NCBI GenBank assembly: GCA_013398295.1
Contig: VZSF01000859.1
Location: 22,796-86,795, forward strand
From: Chionis minor
Taxonomy: Eukaryota > Chordata > Aves > Charadriiformes > Chionididae
Length of the DNA stretch: 64,000 bases
Reading direction: 5' to 3'
Under the pieces are notes generated by a model that saw only the letters and a list, made by a program, of their open reading frames with translations, was not told where the DNA came from and searched no databases. A program made the position numbers and the translations under genes. Positions 26,201 to 40,235 of this stretch are shown in pieces. Numbering within the stretch: the first letter of the stretch is position 1; each line of letters begins with the position of its first letter.

Positions 26201-29200
26201 TTTTCACAAGAAGTTGTCTTGTAGTTTCTTATCTGAAGGACCTACTGGGACGTAATTATTCTGAGCAAGAACTGGGGACACATGGAATTACTGTGAAACA
26301 ACATCCTTTTCTTGCACTGTTGCTGGTGATGAAGGAATGAATCACAGACCTAGTGAACACATTGAAGAACTAATGCCAACAACTGGCAAGAGCTAAGAGA
26401 TGAGAACAGACTAGTAAGAACAAAGACAAGGAGCCAAGTTTAGGCACAGTACGTAACTCAGCAGGAACACATCCAGACACTCGTACAGCAGAAACTGCAC
26501 TGCAGCATGATGTTACAGGGAAATAAAACTCTTAGAGCTGTGCAAGTAATGGATTTTTCAGTTTAGTGGCCAAACTTAAGCATTGTGTGTGTGTGCATGG
26601 GAAGGCTCATGTTGACTCAATGTGCAGGGTTCTGAGGTTTTTTTGGTAACACAGAGATCTGAAGAATGTCGTTCTGTTCAGTTACAAATGCTATTGCTGC
26701 AGAAAATGTGGTACAAAACTCAATTATCTTCTGAAGGTATTTAAACCTTTAAAAATTAGGTTATTTTCAAAATGGATGTGCTGTTCTAATTTTAAAATGT
26801 CCAAATGCTTCCATTTCACCCTCTTCCTTCTTGCTTGAAAGTATATATCAAGTCTGGTGAAATTTGTGAGTTCTTGTCTTGGGGTACATTAGAGGGCAGA
26901 AAAACGAAAAAGAAACTCTGTTCTTGTGTAAATTCACTGAATGAATACTTCATCATATTTATACCAAATTTCTTTTGTCTATACACCTTTTTTTTTCCCC
27001 TGAAAATTCAACAGTACATTGCAATTAACTCATCAAACAACTGTCAAGAATTTTTTGTTTAAAAAACATTCACAGAAAACTTGTGATGTTACATTGAAGT
27101 TATAATAGTTGGATTTTTCCATTTGAAACATGTAAAAGAATCCTCTCTCAGAAAATTGCATTTTTTCAGTAAACATGAAACATATTTATGATGACTGTGA
27201 GTATGAATTTGCTTTGTCTTCATTTAAGGATGTGTCTTCATGGGTAAAATTACTGTATGTGTAATTATATGCATACATATAATAGGGAGTGTTCTGTAAT
27301 ATGACAACCCTAAAATTTAAGGAATAACATATGCGTTCTTGCCAGTGCAGTTTTTTTTATGTGGGGTCGGTATTTGTGGTCACATAACTAAAAGGTTCAC
27401 ATTAAGATTCCAACAAGAAGCTCCTTTCTGTGTAGTACTTCAAGGGCAGAGAAGCTTTTGCAGCCAGCCTGAGCTTCCTGCTCATTCCAGGCATCCTAGA
27501 CTTGTTATAGCTGCGCTGGGATTTTCCATGTTTTCTTAGAAGAATACGTGTTGCCACTCTGGCAGCAGTATGAACTTTGGCTAATGATGTTTATGTATTT
27601 TTATTTTTTTTTTAAACTGAGTCAGGCAAACAAGGGAAGCAAAATGTTTAACAGGTCCAGAAGTCTGGAGGCATTTCTTCTTGCAGCGCTGAAGATTGCT
27701 CTGAAACTGTCTTGGGGATGGGGAGGAAGGGCAGCATGACATTATAACAGAAAAGGGTTCTACCTATCAAAGAACTGTTTTCTTTACCATAAAGCCATGT
27801 AACTGTTAGGTTTCTTGTTTCTGTATGATTGCCTTAGATTGGGAGACTGCAGGCAATGAGAAGGTGTGATGCAACAGCTCTACTGTGATGATTGTTTTAA
27901 TTAATCTCCATTTGCAGTCACCCAGCTGCAGACCATAATAACATTACAATATTTTTATAAGGACAGGAGCTTTCACCTGGGATGCTTATGCTCTGCACTC
28001 TGTTTCTTTGCATGGGCAAAACAGCCTCTTGAAACCATTCTCTCTTACAGGTGTCTTACTTGCTATTTATAATGATTTGTCCCAGTTGTGCACTTTTTTG
28101 CTTTTAGCCCTGATAAAAAAACCATCTGGTGTTTTTGGGGTTGCTTGCCTTTAGCTATGTTTTCAACATCTTCAGAAACGTGTTGTGAGGGGGAAACATT
28201 ACATCTGCATTTTGTAGCTAGGTTCAGGTCTTACATTCTAGGAAGCTTGCGAGAGGGACATAATCTGTTGATTTTGTGTGTGCGCACAAATTTGGAAGAT
28301 GCCAATGTTCTGTTTCAACATCAAATGTGATTCATTAACGTATTTCTCAAAGTTGTTATTTTTCCTTTAACAATGATGTGGAGGAGCTTACCTCCCAGGT
28401 ACAATAAAAAGGGATCAAAACAGTAAGTACTATAAAAATAAAGAGAAATAAATTAGAGGGAAAAATACTTTTTAGGAGCCTGAAGTTTCATGTCAAATGG
28501 GTTTGACAGCGTGTTGAGCAAACTGAATTGCTACTATGAGATGGAATGAGGATTTTGGGTCCATTTCTTTGTTGCTCTTTAGCTCTGGCTCTAATATAAT
28601 TTACTTTCATATGCAGCAAAAGAAGTTTGACTCATTGTCAGAGAAAATATTACTAGGCTAAAGCAGAAAAAAAAAAAAGGAAAGCATTGCTGAGTATCTT
28701 CTATCAGTGTATTGGTTATGATGAAGTATGTGCTGTATTGATGCTTTGTAGGTCTAAACATATAGATGTCTTGTGGAGATGTCCTTGTAGTATCCTCAGA
28801 TACCTATGGCTTCTTCTGGGGGAGGAGGAAGAATTGTTGGTTTCATTTTATGTAATTTAAAAATGTCGTATCCGCTGTGTTAAGTGGTTGAACTTTAGGT
28901 TGATTTGCATTAGTATTATGCAGGTTTAATTTTCTTCATGAAAACAAAAGACCAATTTTAAAATTTGTCTTAGCATACTTCTCAGCCTGGTCTCCACTTA
29001 AACCATATGTTTTGTAAAATAAACCACTTAATTTGGAGATACATTAATTATCTCCAAAACGTGCATGTCACTGTTGTGAACCAATATGTGTCACACACTT
29101 CTGAGATGAATTTCCACAGAGCGTTGGTGCAAATATGCCAACATTTAAAAGTTGAATAGAAATGGATCTAGATGAAAGCCCCTGACAGAGGTGTCCATCT

Positions 29201-30717
29201 GGCAAATATCTATGTATTTAACTTTATGCACATGAATATTAACAATGAAGTTAACTGGATTATTTATGTAAAATTAAGCACATATGCTGAGGCCCATTTG
29301 TGTCATTTCCTTCTCGCTAAGGATGGGAAAATGAATATTAATAAACTCTACAGAAGAGTCTTGCAAAGATGTCTATATGTAGGCAAGTGCTTAATTTTTA
29401 AGGTCTGTGGAGTCAAAGTATTTGTGTCTGTAAAATGTAAACACGTGCAGAAGACTTGGCAGAAGCAGCCCATGTATCTAAGCAGATGTATTTATAGTAT
29501 CAAACCACACTGGTTTACTCAGAATAATGCCATTATTTGAGTGACTTTTCAAGCGGAAAAGACTCTGGGAATTTGGAATGGCAATGAAGTTCCAAGGATT
29601 ATTAAAAGGGAAATACGCTTGTACCAGCTTCCTATTAATTTTAATTGTATTACACCTCATTCTTAATTCAAATGAGCTAAACTCATCACTGGCTGTAAAT
29701 CCATAGGGTGTTTATTTTCACTCCTATTTTCTCCCATTAAATGTATTATTAGCACATCACATTTGAGTCCTTGCTTATTGCAGATAAGTCCTTTTTCCAT
29801 TCAGCGATAATTTCATATTCAAATAGTGTATACATTAGCAATGTGATTTAATTCTCCAGTTTATTTATGTTTGAAAGGCTAATGTTTTCCAAACCACAAT
29901 TTAAGGGCACGTGTAGCAAGGCAAATTACAGGTTCCCAAGTGAGTCAAGTTGTATAAATTGTCTGCTTGCATTGACATGCCAAGGAAAGTTCTAAGCGGT
30001 CATAAGTTATGTGTTGTGGGGCCAGACAAGAGTCGGGGTAACAAGGAAATGAAGTGAAAAAGGAATTTGCCCAGCAGGAATTCCCTACAGAGCAGACAAA
30101 ATTGCAAGACTTGTGTAAATCTCTGCAGAGAGAGTGGAAAAACAGATTGTACTTATTTATCCTCATAACTTTTCCCTCATTCAAAGAAGAAATTCATAAG
30201 CTTTCTATTTTAGGGGGAAGATAGTGGCACTTAGGTACCTGCTATGAGTTGGGTGATCTATTGCTGTATCTCATCAAGAGCAATTCAGCTCCTTTCTGCC
30301 AATGCAGACAACACTGTGCATATAAAGATCTCACTTCTCCCCAGCGGCGGTGGTGCTAATATTTTACCAAGGATTTCTGTGAAAGTAATATGTGAATATT
30401 TCTGAAAAAAAAGCCGTGTCCTAGATGGGGACAAACAATTTTTCATTAAGACTCTGTCGCAGGATGGATGTATTTGACACAGTAATGATTTAGCAACAGT
30501 TCAGTTTTATTAGTGATTTGAGGTATATCAAGAGATTGAGTTTAGCAGCACATAATCATTAACTGATTTAAAGATTTACAAAGTGATTCAACTAAATAAA
30601 TGAACAGGGACTTGATTACAGATTCGAAGATGACAAGATTCACACTAACTTCCTACAAGGTATCCCAAACTAACACATATGCATATGAGAATAAAGCAAA
30701 GATTTTGGAGTAAAATA

Positions 30718-30780
30718 TGTGTGTGTATATATATATGAAGCATATAAGCACGTGCGCACACACACCTACGCACGCATACA
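30718..30780. repeat. compound microsatellite TG/TA then CA-rich
   Basis: A run of TG then TA dinucleotides (30718-30737) is followed within 20 bp by a CA/CG-rich alternating purine-pyrimidine tract (30753-30780). Such sequence is prone to length change and non-B DNA. Confidence 0.8.
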
Positions 30781-31281
30781 CTGCAGTTTATAACCACTGA
30801 GATCAAAGATCTCTTAATATCGCATGATTTTTTTGATTTGGCAGGTAACTTTCAACTCCTACACGTGCATGGAAAATAGAAGAGCATCCACGTCAATAAA
30901 GCAAATGCATACAAACATATGAGTGGAGAGGCGGATGGCAGAGAGGCTAGCCTATAGTTAAAATTTCCCTTTTCTATTAGAGTAAATACTCACAATGCAT
31001 CGGCATTCCTCAACGGGCGATTGTTGAAGCTCAAGAGGGATTGTGTCGCCCTGGGTTTCCAGTCCTCAAGGTGGTTGCCTGAGACAGCGTCCCGACTCAG
31101 GGGAGGTACTGGCCACAGCCCGCTGCCATCCAGAAGAGCTCAAAGGGTCTTGCTAGAATTGCTACTTATGGGATCTGAGATAATTGACTTTCGTCAGGTA
31201 CTTTTCCACTCAGGCCCATCTCAGACAGTGGAATGCTTTCCACCTGTTACGCAAGTCCAGAATTTGCTAAATTTGAAGATT

Positions 31282-31411
31282 CTGGTACCATGTCCCTCTG
31301 GATCATGATCCAAGTGCAGGTGTACTTGTTATCAGGGGGAGACAATTGGGGGCTGGTACCTTCTCCCTTTGGATCATGATCCAAGTACAGATGTACTATA
31401 TTATGAGGGAA
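31282..31411. repeat. imperfect tandem duplication, period 71 bp
   Basis: Two copies begin CTGGTACC at 31282 and 31353. Each contains the palindrome GATCATGATC followed by CAAGT. About 48 of the first 60 positions agree, so the duplication is not recent. It lies inside the candidate LTR. Confidence 0.85.
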
Positions 31412-31573
31412 TGGTATTTCCAAACAATCAGGGGAGCAAGGATTAAGCGCATCTGGTCTCTCGCCTTTTGCAATTCATGCCTGACATCTCCTAGGTTGGT
31501 ATGCGTCCTGCAGATGAGGAATTGCACCAAGTGGCCTAAGTTGTGGGGGGGAGTGGTGGTTTGCACCACTTCA

Positions 31574-34500
31574 GACTCTTCACTAAGAATATTTATTGGG
31601 TCCTGGAAAATACTGGCACCAACCCTATTCTGGAAGGCATTGGTGTGCTTGTGAGACACTTATGCCATCAACTGAAATTAGCATGACTAAGCCTGCACTA
31701 ATTAGAGCATGTTGACACTATAGAAATGAGCCCAACTTTTGTACTTAGAGTATACTATAGCAAACTATTCTGGGCTCAAAGGGTATGTTGTTAACAATTA
31801 GTGGTAGAGGATTATGGTCCAATTCATAGGCTGAACAGTAGTTTCAGGGATTTCTAACAATGAATTGTCTCAGAACCTTCCAGCCTTATCATTTCTCAGC
31901 CTTACTTTGTTGAGACGTTCTTGGAAAAACTTATAAGAGTGCATGTGGGCACAGCAGTGCCCTTGTCGTGAGCTGGCATAGATTTTCTAGTACCCTGTGA
32001 CACCACTTTGATTCTGCACCTTCTTATCTGCTTAGACAAGCCTGGCAGAGTGTATGATCATCAACTATTGTCATATCGCTTCTCAATCAAAGCAATTCTT
32101 ACTACATGCTGTCAGTTGCTTTCAGAAGTGAAAATGATGGTGACCAGCAGCACTTCGAAGCTGATAATTACTTGACATTAGAATTAGCAGAGAAGAGCAG
32201 GACGTTCTCCAGGAATATTTATTTGAATTTTAACATGACTTTGTTCCAACGCCATTCCTCACTGGTTCATTCTTCCTGTGAACACTTGGGCAGTTGATCC
32301 TGACTTACATGGAAACTTAACTGGATGGCTGATGTGCGTTTTGAGGTGGTTGTTGTCAAAGAAACATTTTTTGGTTTTTAAAATATTGTTAAGGACTAGA
32401 AATTGCAATGGTAAGGTGTGCACCTTACTTGTTTGGCTACTTCAGATAAAAAACCAACCAACCAAACACAAGAAAATTAAATCCTGGGCACCTGTCTAGG
32501 TACATGGGTAACAAAATACCTCTGAACATTGTCAGAAACAGTTGCATTGAATTGGTAGGTACAATTCTATGAGGAGAAAGTCTGGTTCATATATTTGGTT
32601 CAGTTGGAGAACGCAGACAAGATGATGTGACTTCGCTCATTTGTTGCAATGAATGCTCGAGCTCAGACATCATAGACTTGCAGAAAGCTTCTTTGTAATC
32701 AGAGTGTAACCCATTGTTTCTTTATTGAATAAATATGTGAAATTCTAATTGCTTATGGGTAATAGAATATTAATCTATACTTGTTGGAAAAGTCGATTTT
32801 GCTTTGCTCTGCTGCATAGTATGCGTTGGCCCTCAGGGGAATACTTATTTCTTATAGACTTGCTGTTGGTTGAAATAATGATTTTTGTAGCTCTTGTTTT
32901 CTCATTGTCTTTCATTCATGGCTCACCTTCTAGGTTGAGCCATGGTATGAGTCTAAGCTGGATAAATCCATAAGGTAATTTTGTTTTCTGTGTCTTAAAT
33001 ATGAGACTGACTAGATTGATTCTGTTCCTTGATGATAGATTTCTGTTGTGGTAAGGACAGGGAGAAGTGAAGTTTCTTCCCTCAATCCTTGTTGAGTGTA
33101 AATTTAATCTATCTGGTTTGTGCCTATCAGGTAGTACTGTGTGATTTGTGATTTATGTCTCTCCCTGCCCCCTCTCTCCCCCCCCCCCCCTTTTTTTTTT
33201 TAATCACATTTTCATAGCTTTAATATCAATGCTCTCCATTATCTTTCCAGATTGCATTTAGTTGGATCTTTAAAAGGGAGAGACATTGATAGGTTTCTCA
33301 AAAAACTTGGTTTTGTGCTGATCATATCTTCTCTTGTGATGTGGCTACAGTCTAATCTTTACTGGAAGATATTGCCTGGGCTTTTCCATTCAGCGTCATC
33401 ATTATTACAGATTTTGTATGGACTACTACAGAACCACAGCTTTCTATCAGTTCAGTAACTGTAGTTTCAAGTCAGTATAGTCTTGCCATCACATTTCAGT
33501 TTAATGTGGCCTCCACTGGAACTTTATCAAAGCAAATTCTACCATTTTGGAAATGCTTCCTGGTATGAGTCACCTGTAACATACGTATCTTCCCACAAAT
33601 TAACCATCTCTGTATACTGCATTATTTGAAAGCACATTCACATGTCCAACTCTGACATGTGGAAAAAAAAATAATTAAAAAAAACAGAATGAAAATAAAA
33701 CATCCCTCTGAATTGTGGACTTTAAAGAGAAATGACACTTGCAATGGGATTAGTTGAATTTCTGCTTTTTCATGTGTTCCTATTCTGAGTGATGCAAGTG
33801 CTCCAACTCAGTGATTTGTTTTCCTGATTCCCTCTTTCTTACATGTGTATTCAGAGGTTTATTTTTACAGCGCTCTGAGTATATTTTAAAACCTTCTTTG
33901 GCTCTTTGAGCCCCTTCTTGCTTCATTGTCTTATCAAAGTCTCTGAAAGCAAATGTGTTAACCCTTTGTTGCTGACAGTTCAGCTGTTTGTCAGAGTAAA
34001 CTTAAATCTGCTTCCTCGGGAGAAAAAATGAATAGAGGCTTGTTTCAGTCAACTTTGCAGTACTTGTATTGCTTAAACACATGGACTTCTAACATCAAGA
34101 AGAATCTGAGGGCAGTTACATAGTAGATACTTAGGATAGTGCCGAGTATCTGTATTGGGATTTAAATCGTTATTTCTCATCCACAAGAGAATAACTATGG
34201 ACTTGAAAAAAGATGCAAGAGCCAGTAGGAAGATGAGTGTCCGATCAGGAACCCACTAATCTTGAGATGAGCCCCAAAAATTCCAGAGTGAATGTATTTT
34301 CATTTCCTTATGGTATGCTTTTTCGCCCATCAGATTATTTTCCATGTAATTTCTACCCTGTTCTTTAGAAATACGAGAAAGGGCTGGAATGGTCTATCTT
34401 GTAGCATGTAGTACATGATGTTTCAATCCCTCTCCTGAGCAGTTACACATTTAGTTGCAGGAACTAAAGTCCAGCCGTGTCAGAGGACTGGATTGGTGAC

Positions 34501-37500
34501 ACGGTGTCAATCCAGGAACAAGGCAGGAGCTCAGCTTGAGCCACTGCCTCACCCTGGTTGAGGTACTTGCTGGGAGCACTAGTCAGTTCACTTTCCAGCA
34601 GGAAAGCAGGATTTTCCAAGAGGTGTGGAGGGGTCTGTGCTTTTGAAACTGAATTAGTACTGTCTCCCATCACATTTTGAACTATACTCCATGTCTGCAT
34701 CAAGTACACAGGCCTTGGGAGAGTGAAGGAAAGGGTTTGTGATAAGCCCAGATTTAAAGGCATAGGACAAATTGCTCATGCATCTGGCGGCCGAAGGTGT
34801 CCTGTAACAAAGCTTTGACAACCATAGCCATGCTGCTTAGATGGGAGAATTTAGCAAGGCCACTTAAGATCTTAAATTGTGCAGGCTGCTTTTAACCTTG
34901 TGGATGTTGAAAGTTCAGCTTATGGTTCAGTACTACTGAAGCAGGAGTTCAGTGACTACATCTTATTCTACGTGATAAAAGAGCTCTTTCATATTATTCT
35001 TGTCTAGCAATGCAGTTCTTAAAAGGTGTTGTCAGTAGCCTGCAGATGGCTTCCACCAAATTACGAGAATTCTAAAGTTGTTTTAAAAGCACCAAATTGG
35101 ACTCGTCTCCTGTAAAACATCCAGTATATTATGCTGTGGTTTTCTTTAATGGTAGTAGCATGGAGACAGCAGCTCTTGCTACGCTGAAAAGTAGAAGATT
35201 CTTGCCTGTGTAGCCTTTAGCATATTCAGAAACAGGTGCATCTAAAATAGGCAGGGGGATGCAGTAGAAAAACATCTTTTGAGGCTTCTTTGAACCAGCA
35301 AATTCAACTGTAAGAAAATCAACGCTGTTCAGCCAGTTTTAATCACAACCAGGGCAAAAAGGAAAAGAAAATAACCCAAAAATGTTAGGGAGCAGGAGAA
35401 GGGGTGGATTTTGCAGAAGATTGTAAGTGAGGTGAAATGATAGCTGGCAGCTGTGTATCAGAGTCCCCCATCACAAGGAAGGGAACATGTTGTTCTTCCC
35501 TGGGGAACCTAAGGAGATTCTAGCCTGTGCAAGTCCTAAATATCACAAGTACTTTCCTGAAATGTATGTGTGCGCTCATATTCCTTAGTGAAGTTTCTGT
35601 TTTACTGGAATACACTGAAGATTAGTCCTGTGTCCACTAAAGTCAAAGAAAGGATGTCTGCTGACTTAAAATGGGATAAAGGATTTTCTCAGTCATTTCT
35701 ATTGTGTTTTATTACAAGCAGGTAGCTTGCTACAGAGTGAAATGAGATTTTAGAAATGTCTGGGATCCTGTTAAAATCCTGTCATTGAATAATTATGTTT
35801 TAGACTCATGAGGCTATGTGCCGTCCAGGAGGATGGGAATGGGCAGGTTTTGAGGAATGCTGGAATTACAGGGCAGTGTGGATACTGCCGGAGTGGGCTA
35901 AGCTACACTCTAGGAAACAAATATTCCTGACTGACTTACTCATTTAGGTTACTAAATGAGTAACCTTTGGTCCTTTGAATGGGCAGTCAGTCTTCAGTCC
36001 TTACGTACAGGGAGGGTGTCATGCAGTAAACTGGGGTGGGGTGTTGACAATGCGCTGTCTACACCTCAGTAAATCCCTGCGTGGGTACACCCGACACACA
36101 TGAAGTGTGACTGCGTGGTTGCTATGAGTGTCCTGTAGCAATGTCCGTCCTGACCAACTGGACTAACTTCCTGGCGCTGGCTGCTCCCTGCCTCAGCAGA
36201 CACGCAGTCCAAACAACCCCAAAGGCTGCTTCCCCAGCCTTGAGGTTTGTCTTTATGGTCTGGCTTGCTTGGGGATGTGATTTTCCTTTAAACTCATCTT
36301 TCAAATGTTTGACTTTGAGGACTTTGCTAACTTTGCTCTTCTTTCTATCCCTGAGTTTCAGATTCCTACCATGTTCTTGTAGCCACTTTATTCTGCTAAG
36401 TTTTAACTAAATGAAGGCATGGTTATGCATTTGCCTTTGCATTAAAATATTTGGGATACACACCATCCCTAATTACTAACTTTGCCTCATCTTCCTTCAT
36501 CTTGAATCTCTCGGTAATGATATTTTTGTGATGGGAGATGTTAATCCCTTTGTTGAGATCAGCCATATGCTCTTTTCCTCTGATTATAATTACTTTCTTT
36601 TTATAAATTGCCACGGTATTATTGAATGTGCATTGGTGAGGGAATTTGCACTTTGGCTGGCAGGGAAAATGTTACAGGTGTGAACTGTGCTGTGTAATAA
36701 TCTTCACAAGAGCCGTCTGATTTTTTTTGACAGTTTTTCATCAAAACTGTACTCTTATTGAAGTTGAAATATTGGAGGAAATAGATTATTTTGAAAAACT
36801 TTGGTAGAAAAAAAGTTGAAACATTTAAGTTTTGACAACTCTGATTCATTTTCTCTTGACTTGAAATTTTAATATCAGCTATTGGTATACTTAAGATCAT
36901 ATGCACATATAATTTGCATTTAAGCTTGTGTTCATCTTGTTCTAATCTCTTTCTCTGCTCTAAGGCAAGGTTAACTAAAACTTTGCCATTCCTGGCAGAA
37001 GTTGCCCAAACCATTATTAAAGTTCTCAGGTCTATTACCTCCATGGGTGATCTATTCTAGTGTTTTCAGGTGTTTTCCAATCCAGAACAAAAATAAATGT
37101 GTAATGTTCAGTTTCATAGTGGAAAAGATTTTAGTTGTGGGCCAGCTCAACAACAATAGCTTGTCCTGCTATTTTGGTCAGTGATTTCTTCGTGTTGTGC
37201 AAGCTAAGTAGAGCCAGACCTACGGTCTATGAAGGCCAGGTTTTGCTGGGAGACTAAAAAAATATCCTAAACCAGCCCCTGCTTCCTGCTTCCCTTCCCC
37301 TCACCACCTCCCCACCCCCCCAGAAAAAAAAAAAAAAAAAAGTTTTGTTTTGTGGAGTTCTTCTTTGCTTATTTATGTGTTTGAAATTATCACCTAAGTG
37401 TTACCAGACATTCAGGTGTGTGAATGAGGATGTAGTTTCTCGTTTTCTCCAATGGGGTATAAAATTGACTGCGTATTTCAGAGTTTCCTGTCATTTCCCT

Positions 37501-40235
37501 GCTGTCATAAATCCTTCCATTTACATTCTGTTGTCTTCTGCTTGAATCTGGTTAGGACTCTTCATTTCCTTATCTTTATTCTTTGTGCTGCCTTGCACAA
37601 CTATCCATGATGATTCCTTCTGGAATTCAGTGAAATTATTTTATTTCATTTTTCCTACATGAAAAGTTCTAATTAGAAAAATGGCACCCATCAAAATCTA
37701 GACTTGCATAGTTGTAGCACTAGGGAATCTGGTTCTGAATCAGCCTTGCAGTTTGAGGTTTCCTGCAGCCCTGGGAGTGTGCTGGAGACTCCACCAAGGG
37801 AGTGGAGTGAATGAACATCAACCCGTGACTTCATGAAATTTTCCACTATAGCTGAAATGCAGAGCCTCCAATGACATCTGAAATGCTGATCTGAAAATTC
37901 AGGAGAATAATCATGCAAGAGAAATATTAGTACCCCTGTGTGGCTTTTTTCTCCCTGTTCCCCCTTGGGATAAGACTGCAGAAGTCCTCTTTCACATGGC
38001 AATTTGCCCATGTGTATGTAATGTCAGATTTACTGTGAGATAAGCGTATGGTCACGGATATTTGATTACAAAGTGCATGCTGCATTCTAAGTTTGTCAGG
38101 TAGCCGATTCCTTCATAATTTATCATGTACCAATCAGTCATAACAGCTGTCCCAAAATGGCTTCTAAACAGGCTTCTCAGGTTGCACCTCTCTGAGCTGG
38201 AAATAAACATGTTTTCTTACTTTATACTACCTAAGGTGAATCAGTGCAACTCTGAAATCATCTTGCAGGTTTTAAAAAATATGGAGATAATCTCAACCTA
38301 ACTGCTAATCTTCTGTGGTCTTGTTGGTATTTTTTCTGAGTTACTTAGCATTTTACGAGTGTTGTGTTGGTAGTTATCTCTATCTAGTTATATCTATTGC
38401 ACGCTGCATGGTGATTAAATCTATGCTGGACAGCCCTCTGCATATAGGATGCAAATACATGTGGAGTCTCACTTTTGAACATGGTAAATGGTGGTTACAT
38501 ACAAGGACTCAAAAAAAAAAAAAGATTAAGTGATGTCAGAATGAAGTTCACCAAAAGCAAAAGACTGTGATTGTTTTAAATTTTCAGCTACAGACAAAAG
38601 AAAAATGCTGTATATGCCAATTTCTTTTAAATAACTGTGCTTCATATTTCAAAGGCAAAAATGAAACCATACAACTTTTTTGAATATGTACATGTAGTAG
38701 CAGACATGATTTTGTGTTTTCTTATAGAAAATAGCTAACTTTTTTAAAGCTGTTGAAGAGCTATAGGCTATATTTAAAACCAGAATTAATGCATATTCTA
38801 ATCCCTAACATGGCTTCGAAAATATTAGACAGCATTTATTAAATGGAGAAAGATAAATGTAAGGTCACATTTCTCATTCTGGATGCATTAACGAATCAAA
38901 TTGGGAAAACAATTTCTGACCATGGAACAGAAGAAACAGTTATGTTTGTTTTCACACTAGCAAAAATTAGGCTAACTTGTCCTGATGAAATACTTCTGTT
39001 TTGGAAAAAAAGATGATTGAATTAATCTAGATTGTTTTAGGGCATGCATCTCTCTCTCCCAGTTGCTGCTGACAAATGATGAAGATAATTGTTTTGACTT
39101 CATCATTTGCCTTTTTAGTACAAATAATATTATCCTTAATAGTAAATCAAGATGAACTGGCATTTATATATTCAGGTTGAAAGGGAGATAAAACACTGCA
39201 ATGAGGTCAAAATGAAAACTCATTTGGACTGACCTGTAATGAAACCATTTTATGGAGGAAAAAAAAGGTAGCTAGAAACTTTAAATGTTCTCTTGTTTTT
39301 TTTTTTTTTTTTCTTCTCCCTGTAAGGAACAAAATAACACTAAATTTATTTGAACTTTTCTGTTACAGGAGTTTTAACTAGATATGTTCTGCTTTTTATG
39401 GCTGGGTATTAACACCAAATATTTCTGTTTTGATGGTAACATTAGGAGAAAAGTTATTCTGGTGATCAGCAAAGATTAATGATAAAATACTGTTTGTCCA
39501 TAAGTTCATTCTTTTGTATGTTACATTTATACACAGAAACATTCACTAAAGTTTAACGACACAAAATATAAAAGTTGAAATAAAAGATTATAGTGGATTT
39601 TTAAAAGTATTTTTGTTTCCGGTAATCTCGAAACTTGTGCATCTGTTCTGATTTTGAACAAATCCAATTTTGAAATGTTGTAATACCTGCAAGTGTAGTT
39701 CCCAAGCACTCCCGATCATTTTCTTGTCACTGCAGGAGACATTTGTTATTGGCAATCTCAGAGGAAAGCTATAGTCTTGAGTGGGAAATGAAAAAAGGTA
39801 ATTTTCATTAAAATACAGCAACTACCTTGCATGAAAATTTGAGACTACAGCCAATTCAGCTATGTAAATAAAACAGATGTTTTCTTGTGATAAAAGCAGG
39901 AAAAAACATGGCAGAGAATTAAAAAAACCCTGACTTTTTATGTTTGCTTGAACGATTGCACAGATTGCCGGCCAGTGAAATACCAGATCCAGGACCACAT
40001 TCCTACTAATTCTTCAACCTCTCCCTCTATATTGGGGTCTCTAAAGGGGCTTTCCAACCCGTGAGAGGCAGCTCGTCTCTCTCCTATTAAAAATGATGAT
40101 CCATCTACAGTTAATGACAGACAATTAAGTCCATTAGAAATGTGAATGGTGGCACAAGGTATTCAAAATTCATTCCTGGGAAACACCTGGGTGGCATTTA
40201 AAAGTCTAAATACTTCTCATTTCAGGTGGGTGGTG
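31574..40235. other. gene-free sequence
   Basis: No supported gene. Visible structure is limited to a C-run followed by a T-run near 33179-33200, a C-rich stretch followed by a long A-run near 37290-37341, an imperfect inverted repeat at 34488-34515 (CTGGATTG/CAATCCAG arms) and a perfect 12-bp hairpin at 35936-35963. Short open frames near 34464-34763 and 36141-36410 show no recognisable domain. Confidence 0.5.
35936..35963. repeat. perfect 12-bp hairpin, 4-base loop
   Basis: TTACTCATTTAG and its exact complement CTAAATGAGTAA are separated by GTTA. Arms contain TGAGTAA, close to an AP-1/NF-E2-type core, on both strands. This is a structural observation only. Confidence 0.8.

Larger units (their letters stand above)
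16799..30454. other. gene-free AT-rich sequence
   Basis: No supported gene. It includes a (TG)n tract at 17388-17408, a G-run near 21694-21708, (TA)n near 23477-23489, and a perfect 11-bp inverted repeat at 23233-23260. The stretch from about 29040 to 29960 has a texture reminiscent of conserved non-coding sequence (AT-rich, repeat-free, homeobox-type TAAT cores), but conservation cannot be judged from one genome. Its 122-codon open frame (29172-29540) has no protein-like signature. Confidence 0.5.
30455..31573 (-). mobile_element. candidate LTR of an endogenous retrovirus, minus strand
   Basis: Read on the minus strand, this block ends in a TCCTGCGACA terminus (TG complement at 30455-30456). 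An AATAAA-type polyadenylation signal lies about 50 bp before it (near 30505), the usual R/U5 arrangement. A 71-bp imperfect direct duplication in the presumed U3 (31282-31411) is typical of LTR enhancers. The pentamer GACTC occurs just left of the terminus (30450-30454) and again after a CA at 31572-31573, a possible target duplication. The far boundary is weak: a five-base match over 1 kb can arise by chance, and a minus-strand open frame (31396-31659) crosses it. No internal retroviral region is attached, so it would be a solo LTR. Confidence 0.35.

Noticed and set aside
29172..29540. 122-codon plus-strand open frame
   Set aside because: Composition-like cysteine- and lysine-rich peptide without domain features; an AT-rich non-coding block explains it better.
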